DNA of 58,461 nt from a virus. A program made the translations under genes and the position numbers. How positions within the stretch are numbered: the stretch's first letter is position 1; each line of letters starts with the position of its first letter. The DNA is taken from IMG/VR virus record IMGVR_UViG_3300044678_001332, positions 1-58,461 of that record; one strand, given 5' to 3'. Positions 39,091-50,000 of this stretch are shown here, piece by piece. The notes below the pieces were generated by a model, which saw only the letters and a program-made list of their open reading frames with translations, had not been told where the DNA came from and did not search any database.

Positions 39091-42000
39091 ATGTCAGTAA
39101 GCAAGAATACTTGGAACAAAGGATTAAATTCAGATTTATCAAAACTTAAACCTCAACAGGATAGTTACCTTGATGCTAAAAACATCAGGGTAATTACTGA
39201 TGAAGGTTCATCTACACTTGCTATAGAAAACATTAGAGGTAATGTATTTAGTTTTAAATTACCTAAAGTCAATAATACTTATAAAATTAACTTTATTAAT
39301 TTAACTGGTAGTGTTGACATTACAATTTCAAGAGGTTTAAATTCAGAAACATTTACTATACCTAATGTTGAACAAAAGGATAATGAGTTTATAGCAAATG
39401 AACTTAATGCTTTAATCCAAGCATCAACTCTACCATATAAACAATATATTATTGCTTACTTTAATTCAAGATATTTAGTAGTATATGATTTTCTACCACA
39501 ATCTTTACAATCATTAACGCAAGAAATAACTATAACAACTGTTCCTGATTGTTCAGCATTAAGAACTAATGCTGTTGATAATCATACTATTCTTGGTTGG
39601 GGATATTATAATGATAATCTTGTTCTAATTAGTTGTAATGAAACAAGTAACTCTGAAGATCCTTCTGGTGAAGAAGGGTTTGTATGGGATGCAAAATATA
39701 TTTATTTAAATGATACTACAAACAGTATTGAAAATATTGATGGTAATTATTTAAATCCAGCTTTTCATTTAAAGTATGCAGGTAAACTAAATCTATCTAG
39801 ACAGTATGCTATCAATAAACATTTAAAATGTAGATATGAAAGTACAAATACTGTAAGAATAGTTTGGACTGATTGGTATAATAATTTAAGAAATATGAAT
39901 ATTGCTGACCCTCAAGTTTGGGCTACAGTAGAAGAGTTATTATCTTATTTACCAGCACACTTACCACAGAAACCTATTGTAACTAATATTATAAATGGTG
40001 GTGGTATACCATCAGGTAAAATACAATACTTCTATAAACTATTTACTAATCAAGGTGCTGAAAGTAGTTATTCACCATTAAGTAATTTATTAATACTTAC
40101 AGGTGCAGCAGGTACTAACTTTGCTGGACCTGGTAATCCTCCATCAGGAAGTACAGCAATTGGTAAATCTGTACAAATAACTTATTCTGGAATAGATACA
40201 AGTTATGATATTATTAGAGTAGGATATGTTATTTATCAAACTCCTGATTTTCCAGAAGCTTTCTTTTTTGATGAAAAGCCTGTACCTGATGATGGAGTAT
40301 TAGTTTTAGTTCATAATGGTAATGAAAATGATATACCATTAGGATCAGCTACAGAAATAAATAATCTTAATAGACCACCAGAAGTATTTAAAACTATTGA
40401 TGTTGTAAGAAATAGATTGTTTGCTGCTAATGCTAAAACTAAATACTTTGATTTAGATGGAGAATTTGATTCTAGAGTTTATAGATATAATTCTTCTCAA
40501 GTAGCTGATTTATATAATAATGATGATACTTTTGGTACACCATCTGTACAAATAGATTATACTAATCCAATTCCTACAATAACTATTGAAGGAACTACAT
40601 TTACTCCTACTACTCAGCAAGAAGCATATGAAATATTAACTCAAGATATACCTGATACATTTGATTTAATTAATCCATTTAATGATGAAAACCCAGATGC
40701 ATCAGTAAATCCATTCTCTAATGGTAACTGGATTGCTAATTCACAGTTTAAATATCAGAGTGATGGTACAACAATAGGTGGATCAGGACCTAATATATCA
40801 TATGAGTTTGTTTATGAAACTAATATTGCTCATACAGGTAATACATATTTAAGAGGTAATATAAGTATTAATCCAAGAATTGATAGCAATGGTAACTATA
40901 TATCAGAGTTATCTGATGGATATACTTACATGGGTGGTAATAATAATTATTTCCAATCTCACAAAAGTCCTGTATTTGAAACATTGTTTACAGGATATGC
41001 TAGAGGTGAAGTATATAGATTTGGTATTTTATTTTATGATATATATGGTTATCCATCATATGTTAATTGGATAGGTGATATTAAGTTTCCATTTGCTAAT
41101 GATGATAGTGGTGACTTTGGTTTAACAGCACCTACACCTAATACTCCATCAGGACCATGCTTTATAGTTATTCCTGATCCTGAAAGAATGCCTGGAGGTT
41201 GGGATATGTTTAATGCTTTTGCATATAATAGTATAGAGTTTTCATTTGAACCATCTGGTACAGTATTCTTTACATGGAATCCTACACCAAGTAATAATGA
41301 TATACCAGGATTTGTAGCAGCATTTAATGATCCTTCAACAGGTAACACAGGTGGATTAAATGCTTTTGATCCAGGTGATGGTTCTATTATTATACAAGGT
41401 GCTAATGTTAATCAAGATATGCAAATTTTTGCAGATGGAATACCTTTTATAGCTCCATCTCAATTTGAAGATTATACTTTTTCTGCACCTACTAATGATG
41501 TTGTTTTAAAACAATTAGGTATTAAACTTTCATTAGATACATCTACAGACCAGTTTCAAGCTATTAGTGATAAGATATCTGGATGGTCTTATGTAAGAGT
41601 TAGAAGAAATTTAGAAAATAAAAGTAAACTTGGTACAGGATATTTACAACCAACCTTTGCAGGAAATATTGATATACCTAGTGGTGTAGGTGATTATTCT
41701 ATAATGCCTTATGTTAGAGATTATAATAATGATGTTAATGCTCCAACAGCATCTAGTAGCTTTTTATTTAATAGATGGGGATTTGATATAGTTACAGGTA
41801 ATGGAGGACAACTTCCATATGAAAGAATTAGATTAGGTTTTCAAATATTTAATTCTCCTAACTTTTTATTACAACAAGTAGGTCAATTTGCACAAGATGA
41901 TTTTATAAGACTAATAGGTAGAACTGAAAAGAAAGCATATAGAGTAGAATACTCCACACAAAACTCAAGTATATTATCTCCATCATTTATTAACTATGGT

Positions 42001-44013
42001 ACTGTTAATGGAGCATATGCTTTTTGGATAATGTCAGGTGATTATATATATGATTATACTGATACTACACCATTACCAAATGTTATTGATAATCAACTTA
42101 CTACAAGTGATTATTTAAATACAAATCCATTGTATCAAAATGTATTTCAATTAAATGGTTTTAAATATATTGGAAGAACCTTTCCTTCAAATACTCTTCA
42201 AAATCAACCAGCACCATTTAGTAGCATAAGATTTTTTAATATGGCTACATATAATGTTACACAATATGATACCCAATCTCAAGATAAAACATTCTTAGAA
42301 TGGGGTGCTGAAACAATACTTGTTGCATTTGATGGATCAACTTCTAATTTTCCAGATACAAGTGCTATATTTGATAATAGTGATGTAGTAGGAGAACCAT
42401 ATGGTGGATGGATGTTGTTTCCATTTTACTTAGCATCTTATGAAAGATATCTAGTTAAACAATATGGAGGTAATACTAGATCTGCTAGATATGGTAATGA
42501 GTATATATCTACAAATCACTATCTACCATATACAGTAACTACAACAGGTATTGTTGGTAACAATGTATATGGAGGTGATACATGGGTTAATTACTTTGAT
42601 TGGCAAAGAAGTAACCCTAATCCTAGTACAGGATTCTTTAATTATAATCAAGGTTATGAACCACCTCTAACAGATGATAATTATAAAATATTAGGAACAG
42701 CAGTTTACTTTCCAGCAGAATGTTGTTTTCACAGTGAGTTAAATATTAACCCTAACCATGCATCATCAAGAACTACTGATACACCTATAACTATAGATAA
42801 CTATCAATTTAATCCAGCATACTCTCAACAGAATACAACTAATACATTTTTATCTAAATTCTTTTTACAACAAAACTTAGGTGAAGAACCTCATACAATA
42901 TACGGTTCTAATCCTAAATTAGATAATGAGTTATTTGATTCTTGGAGAAACTTTTTAATTAATAATAAACTAACAGTTAATGGTAACTATGGTGAAATTA
43001 ATAGACTAGTTCAGTTTAAAGATAAATTATTTTACTATCAGAATGATGCCTTTGGTGTTGCATCTGTTGATGAAAGAGTACTTGCTAATGAAGCTGATGT
43101 TACTCAAACTCAATTAGGTACAGGTACTTTATTACAAAGATTTGACTATGTATCTACTGAAACAGGAGCTAAACATTCTTTTGCAGTAGAAGCTACAGGT
43201 TCATCTATTTATCACTATGATGCTTTTATTAATAAGTTATTTAAATACTCAACTACTAAAGGTAAAGATGGTACTTCTTCAACAGGTGTATCACCACTTA
43301 CAGATATAAAAGGTTTAAGTGGATTCTTTAGAACAGCATTTACAAATACTGAAATTAAAATAAAAGATAAAACTTTAGCAGCTGGTTCAAGAGTAGGAAT
43401 TACATCTGGATACAATTCAGAATATAACACAGTTTATTTTACATTCTTTGATGAAACTAAAGATGTACAGTATACAATAGCTTATAATGAGTTATTAGAA
43501 GCGTTTGAATCTTTTTATGATTTCTATCCTTCTTTATATATTAATATGAGAAAGAGATTCTTATCAGTAGATCCTTTAAACACCTCATCAACTTATATAC
43601 ATAATTTAGGATTAAGAAATACTTTTTACAATAACACATATCCATCACAAGTTAAATTTAGAGTTAATGAGAATGCTGACTTTGTAAAAACATTTGATAA
43701 CTTCTATATTAATACTGAAGTAATTAGTGTAGCAACAGATCAACAGTTACCTGAAACTATTACTACTTATAGTATATCTAATGACTATCAAATAGTTAAT
43801 GAAACAATTAGTAACTTTACTCAGAAGATTAGATCTTGGAGAAAACAAATACCAAGAGATGAAACTAATCCTAACTTAAATATAAAACCAAGAATATCTG
43901 ACAAATACATTGATGTATTATTTAAACATACTATTAGTGGAGGAGATAAGATATTTAGATTACATGATGTGTTAACTGAATATTCAATGAGAAGTAAAAT
44001 ACTACCTAGATAA
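39091..44013 (+). CDS. Large tail protein (tail stabilisation / muzzle type)
   Basis: A 1640-residue protein starting MSVSKNTWNKGLNSDLSKLK, with DAKNIRVITDEGSSTLAIEN at about residues 28-47. The KGLNxDxSKL ... YxDAxNIRVxT opening is a hallmark of the large tail-tube/muzzle proteins of crAss-like phages. The body is mostly beta sheet with propeller-like and fibronectin-like stretches. The end contains YTIAYNELLEAFESFYDFYP and VKFRVNENADFVKTFDNFYI. It probably forms the lower tail barrel through which DNA and cargo proteins leave. It is followed immediately by the cargo genes. Confidence 0.75.
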   Translation: MSVSKNTWNKGLNSDLSKLKPQQDSYLDAKNIRVITDEGSSTLAIENIRGNVFSFKLPKVNNTYKINFINLTGSVDITISRGLNSETFTIPNVEQKDNEFIANELNALIQASTLPYKQYIIAYFNSRYLVVYDFLPQSLQSLTQEITITTVPDCSALRTNAVDNHTILGWGYYNDNLVLISCNETSNSEDPSGEEGFVWDAKYIYLNDTTNSIENIDGNYLNPAFHLKYAGKLNLSRQYAINKHLKCRYESTNTVRIVWTDWYNNLRNMNIADPQVWATVEELLSYLPAHLPQKPIVTNIINGGGIPSGKIQYFYKLFTNQGAESSYSPLSNLLILTGAAGTNFAGPGNPPSGSTAIGKSVQITYSGIDTSYDIIRVGYVIYQTPDFPEAFFFDEKPVPDDGVLVLVHNGNENDIPLGSATEINNLNRPPEVFKTIDVVRNRLFAANAKTKYFDLDGEFDSRVYRYNSSQVADLYNNDDTFGTPSVQIDYTNPIPTITIEGTTFTPTTQQEAYEILTQDIPDTFDLINPFNDENPDASVNPFSNGNWIANSQFKYQSDGTTIGGSGPNISYEFVYETNIAHTGNTYLRGNISINPRIDSNGNYISELSDGYTYMGGNNNYFQSHKSPVFETLFTGYARGEVYRFGILFYDIYGYPSYVNWIGDIKFPFANDDSGDFGLTAPTPNTPSGPCFIVIPDPERMPGGWDMFNAFAYNSIEFSFEPSGTVFFTWNPTPSNNDIPGFVAAFNDPSTGNTGGLNAFDPGDGSIIIQGANVNQDMQIFADGIPFIAPSQFEDYTFSAPTNDVVLKQLGIKLSLDTSTDQFQAISDKISGWSYVRVRRNLENKSKLGTGYLQPTFAGNIDIPSGVGDYSIMPYVRDYNNDVNAPTASSSFLFNRWGFDIVTGNGGQLPYERIRLGFQIFNSPNFLLQQVGQFAQDDFIRLIGRTEKKAYRVEYSTQNSSILSPSFINYGTVNGAYAFWIMSGDYIYDYTDTTPLPNVIDNQLTTSDYLNTNPLYQNVFQLNGFKYIGRTFPSNTLQNQPAPFSSIRFFNMATYNVTQYDTQSQDKTFLEWGAETILVAFDGSTSNFPDTSAIFDNSDVVGEPYGGWMLFPFYLASYERYLVKQYGGNTRSARYGNEYISTNHYLPYTVTTTGIVGNNVYGGDTWVNYFDWQRSNPNPSTGFFNYNQGYEPPLTDDNYKILGTAVYFPAECCFHSELNINPNHASSRTTDTPITIDNYQFNPAYSQQNTTNTFLSKFFLQQNLGEEPHTIYGSNPKLDNELFDSWRNFLINNKLTVNGNYGEINRLVQFKDKLFYYQNDAFGVASVDERVLANEADVTQTQLGTGTLLQRFDYVSTETGAKHSFAVEATGSSIYHYDAFINKLFKYSTTKGKDGTSSTGVSPLTDIKGLSGFFRTAFTNTEIKIKDKTLAAGSRVGITSGYNSEYNTVYFTFFDETKDVQYTIAYNELLEAFESFYDFYPSLYINMRKRFLSVDPLNTSSTYIHNLGLRNTFYNNTYPSQVKFRVNENADFVKTFDNFYINTEVISVATDQQLPETITTYSISNDYQIVNETISNFTQKIRSWRKQIPRDETNPNLNIKPRISDKYIDVLFKHTISGGDKIFRLHDVLTEYSMRSKILPR

Positions 44014-44015
44014 TT

Positions 44016-47000
44016 ATGGCTGAAAAAAATTCACTCTGGAAAAACATTAGAAAAAAAGCAGCACAAAACAAAAGAACTGGTGCTACACCTAAAAAACCTA
44101 CTAAAGAAATGCTTAGGCAAGAAAGGAAAATTAAAGCTAAAAAATATTATGCGGGTGGACCTATAGGTGAAGGTGATGATAAAAATAAAGCATTAAAAGG
44201 TACTAATGATACATTAATAGCACCTACGTTAAATACACAAATTGTGGAAGAAGAAGCTCCACAATGGATGAAAGATAAAGAAACTATTAGACCTGATGAA
44301 ATTAATTTTTGGGAAAGTTTTAATCCTAAAAAATGGGGATTAAATGATTATTCAAATTATAGTTCTTTTAATTCTGCTTTTAGAAATGCTAGAGAAGCTG
44401 GTGAAGATGAGTTTGTATGGAATAAAGAAAGATATAATACTAATTTAATACCTAAAGATATTAGTGATCAGTATTGGGATTCTAAAAAATTTATACAAGA
44501 TTATTATACTAATGAACCTTTTATTCCATTAGATACAAACTATTTTGATCTACATGATTTTAATGATAAACTATCAAAAGATAAATATGGATATACTTGG
44601 CAAGAATACTATGATAAAGTATCAAAAACTCCAGTATATTCTAAAGACAGTGGAAGATCAGATGAAGAAGGAAAGATTCTGGATAGTTATTTTGATACTT
44701 TAGGTTTATTAAGCAGATCTGGTTACTATAGTAGTCTTTCAGATAAAGAAAAATCTGATTATTATACTTACCAAAAAAGTAAGTATGTAGACGCTTTAAA
44801 TGATCCAAATTATTATTTTTCAATTACATCTCAACCAAATCCTAAAAACCGAGTTTTAGGATATCAACATAGTGGTGATAAAAAACTATATGCAAGTAAT
44901 ACTGGTAATAGAGAAGATTTTACAACATTTATTCATGAGCTTTCACATAAAGGGGATTCAAAAAGTAGATCAAGCTATAATAATGAAAGTAACAGAATCC
45001 CTACAGTAGATACAGATGCACTTAATAAGTTTGGTAATAAACTTTCTCAAAAAAGATTTAATTATGTTAGTGATCCTACTGAAACAGAAGCTAGAAAAAT
45101 GTCTACTCTTTATTTTATGAACAAGGTTCTTAAAAAAGATATTAGTTCTGGAAAAATAAAAAATAAAGATCTTACTGAATTGTATAATCTTTATAACTCA
45201 GAAGGAGGATATTGGTCCTCTAAATCTATACCTGGTGATGTAAGAGATTTATTAGAATTATATAAATATCAATGGAATGATTTATTAAAATATTTAAATA
45301 ATGATTTTTCATATTATAAGCCTGTCCAAAAAGCTAAAGGTGGACCTACAGGTAATGACGAAGATCCATTTAAATCAAAATTAAATCAAGGTCAAACTGT
45401 AGGTAAAACATCTCAAGATTGGTTAGCTAACTGGGTACGAAGTCCTAAATTTGCCGAGAGATTAAATCAAAACTTTCCAGCTCCTGCAAGTGATCTTGAA
45501 AAAAAAATATATGGTAATAAAGAAGCTAGAGAAAGAGCATCAGCTGCTAATTTAAAAACTATTAATAAAAGAATACCTGATGTAATAAGTGACATATATG
45601 ATACTAATTTTTTATATAATACAAATCCAGAAAGTAATACTGGACTTTTAAATACATATAGAAGTAGATTAGGAGATCCTAAATCTATTAGAGACTTTGA
45701 TAAAAACATGTCTACTAATCCTCAAGGATTTACTGATCAAGATGGTAGAATTATTATTACAAATGAAGCTAATACTCAATATGGTCCTCAATCAGTTGGA
45801 GTACATGAATTAACTCATAAAGTATCAGAAGGTGATAAAACATTAGATAAATTATTTAGAGGTAAATTTCAAACACCTAGTCCTGATAAAATTGATGCTA
45901 ATTATAAGAAAGATGAAATGTATCCTTTCTTAATGCAAATGAGATTTGATAATAAATTTCAACCAGGAGAAGAAATTACTCCAGAAAGATTAAAACAAAT
46001 TAGAGAGTCAGGACCTAATAATCATTTATTTAGATATTATAATGATGATGAAATATCTAAATACTTAAATACACTTGCAAGTAATCAGACACAAGCACCT
46101 ATGCAATATGCAGCTAAAGGTGGATATATGTATGCAGAAGGTGGTGATGGTGAAGATGAACCTGTAACATTATATAAAAAAGCTTATTATAATCCTGATC
46201 AAGATAGAATAATTCCATATGCTGGTAGTCAAGATAATGAATACTATGTAACACCTGATACTCCTCAAGGTATTGATTTTGAAAGAAGACTTCCTGAACT
46301 TGAAATAACAGATGATTATAATTCAACAGAAGATTATTATGGTAATAAAAGGTATATTCCTTCTGAAACAGGATTTATTCCAAATCCAAATTATAAACCA
46401 TTAGCATCAGGTAGAGCTGAACCAACACTAGGTCCAGTTGAAGCTGCTTTATTTGCACCTGTTGCAGGAGCTGTTGCAGGAACTATGGCATCTAAAGCTG
46501 TTCCTGCTGTTGTATCAGCTTTAGAATTACCTGCAGTAGTAGGTGGTAGAACTATACCTTTGTTAACTGGAAATAATATTTTAGGTGTAACAGGAGGAAT
46601 AACTGGTGCTAATATGCTAGGATCAGATATAAATAGTGGTTACTATACATCAAATGCATCTATTGAAGATAAAATTGCAAGAGGTTTAGAAACAGGACTT
46701 CTTATAGGAACTTCTCCAGGTATGTTACCAGCAATGGGTTCGGCATATAAAAATGTTAAAAACTCTTTAGGTAAAAATAAAGAATTATTATCTAATTCTG
46801 CGTCTAATCAATTACCTCCACCACCACCAGAAACATTTAATATAATAGATGGTTATGTTCCTGGTAGTTATGTACCTGATTATGCATCTCAATTTACTCC
46901 ATTAGAAACTTTTAATAATTCAAAATTTTCTCTTAAAGATATTAATAATAAAATTAAATCTTTAAAAAATATTACATATAAAGGTAAATCCATATTTAAA

Positions 47001-50000
47001 AATAAAAAAATTGGACACTATGATGAACCATTAAAAAATGATTCTTCATATGAAACTTGGAAAAAAACAGTTTTAGGAGAAAATGCTGATAGTGTAATAT
47101 CATTACAAGAATTTAAAGATGCTCATAAACAAAGTATAGAATATTTTAAAAGTATTGGCGCACCTCTTACTACAGGAAAAGAACATGGTTTGTTTATAAA
47201 AAACATACTTGCTGATAGAATACCAAATTTTACTTCTCTTCAATTTGATGATAAAGGTAGAAGACTTATATTTGATCCAGATATGTATGGTTCAGATATA
47301 CAACCAGCTGAATTGAGACAAATGGAAAAGTTTATTACAGGTGAGGGATATGATATTACTAAAATGACTCCTAAAGAAAGAATGTTAATGGAAGCTTATG
47401 CTCATGGATATGATACTTCATTAAATGAAGTATTAAGAGGTAGTAGTCAAGGTCCAGTTTCTAAATATTATTTAGAACAAGGTCAAATATTAAATGAAGG
47501 TATTTTAAAAAATAAATTTCAAAATCCATCTTTTGTAAGAAGAGGTGTACAATCAGATTATACTGTAGAACTTTTAGACCCAATAACATATAAACCAACA
47601 GGAGTAACTAAATTAAGATCTGAATTAACTAAAGGTGATACTTTTATAGATAAATCATTTTTATCAACTTCTGCAACACCTAGTTATTGGGGTCCTACAG
47701 AACTTTCAGAATTAATAGAAATACCTGGAGGATCATTACAATCTTTTGCAGTACCTGAAGCTGCTACTGCAACACGCTTTAGAGGTGAAAATGAAGCTAT
47801 ATTACCTACTGGTTTAATTAGACAAGTAATTGATAACAATCTTCACAATCATCCAGAATTTTTTGATTGGAGAGCAAAATTTAGAACAAAAATATTAAAT
47901 CCTTACGAAGATGGTGGTACTATTAATCCATACATGTATTATGCAGGTGGACCAATGCAATATAAAAGAGGTGGATTACTTAAAGATATAGGTTTAGGTG
48001 TTGCTGATTTTGCATTAAGTACTATTGGTGGTGTTACTGGTATTAAATCAATGAAAGATATTGTTAATGAAAAACAATATTCTAATGATAGATTTGATGC
48101 AGGTGCAAACTTTGCAGGTAGTCTTGGAAGTACTGCTTTAAAATTAATACCTGTTACAGCACCTATTGCAAATGCTGCAGGTGTGGTTGGTGGTGCAGCT
48201 AACAAAGCTTTTGGTATTGATGCAGCAAATTATAATCCTAATCAAGAAGTAAGTGACTTAGAAAAAGCAGGTAATATTGTTGGACAAGCTGGTAATGTTG
48301 CTAGTATGTTTATGGGTAGTACGTCAGGTGTATCAGAAGATGCTGGTAAATTTATGCAAGGTGTAGATAAAATAAATCAATTTGGACAATCACCTGCAGG
48401 TCAACTTTTAAACCAAGGACTATCTTTTGAACAAGGTGGTGATATAAATAAATTTAATAACTTTACAAACTCTATGAGAGACAGATACAACAGTTATAGA
48501 AACAAGTACTCTAGAGGAGGAAAGGTTCAAGATAATGCTGAAGAAAAACTTGAATATTTTGGTATGACTAAAGTACCTAATCATTCAGGGTTTCATTATG
48601 AAAATCCTAATGGAGGTTCATATGGAGGAACAAATGCTTCATTTGAAAAAAATGAAATTGTTTTACATGCTAAAGGTGGTCCTACTCCAGGACCTGGAGA
48701 ATTTGTTTTTCCTTCTGAAGTAAATGGTCAAAAAAACAGACCAGCATTTCTTGAATTAGATAAAAATGGTATGCCAATTCCTTTAAACATGACTATAGCT
48801 CAATTTGTAGAAAGAGAAGTTAATAAAGGAAGTGAATTTAGAAAAGAAAATTCTTTAGGAAGAGAAAGAGTAGATATGGCTAATCAAAAAGCAATGGACA
48901 TGGTAGCTTATTATGATCAACTTGATCAACAGCAAGCACAACAAAAAGAAATGATGGTTAATGGTGCTTTACAATATGCAGCTGCAGGTGGTAAGATAAA
49001 TAAAGATATTGAAAAGATTTTAAATGATGATATTCAAAGTTATATTAAAGCAGATAATTATTATGCTTATGGTGGATATCTTCCTAAAAATAAAAAATTT
49101 AACATGCCTTACTCTAATGGTGGTAAACTACCTAAAGAAGTTTTAAGAGCAAGAGTTCAAGCTCACATGTCAATTAAAGAAGCTAATTCTTATGTAGATC
49201 AATATGCTAATGGAGGATCAATGGATCCACCAACTGCTAAAAGAAGTTATGTAAAGCAAGGTTCTAATAGTATGCTAGGTAATAATTTAAATAATACTGA
49301 GTTTGGTTCTAGAATTATAAATGAATATGGTAATGGATTACCTAATGATACTTCTTATATTTATCAATCTCCTACTGAAGATTATTTCTACAATACAGGG
49401 CAGAATACTCAAAATGGTAAACCAGTATCTAATTATAACTCAGGTTCTGTAGCACCTTTTAGTGCTAATGTATATCAAGATAGAATTAAAAGATTAGCAG
49501 GTTATGCAAATGGTGGTCCTGTAGTATCTAATGTAAATCAAGACTTTGGTTTATATGCACAGAACAGAGGTGGTATGATGATGGCTAATGGTGGTATGAT
49601 GCCACAGAATGATAGTATGTCTAAACAAATAGCTGCTGCTTTGCAACAAGGTGCAGATCCTCAACAATTACTTCAACAATTACTTCAACAGTTAGTTAAG
49701 TCAGGAATGGATCCTCAACAAGCTCAAGCAATGTTAGAAAATATTATGGGTAGTATGCAAGCATCACAAACTCAAGCTCCTATGATGGCTATGGGTGGTG
49801 AAATGTATGCTCCTGGTGGATTCTTTGATAATTTACGTTCTGATTTTAACCATGGTAGAAGAATGGCATTTAACAAACCTTATAGAAATGCTTATAACTT
49901 AGCTAAAGGTTATAATACTATTAATCCTAAAAATTACCCAAATGTTTTTACAGAAGGTAATGGACAAGTAGGAGGTGAAGATTATGCTGGTTTATATCCT

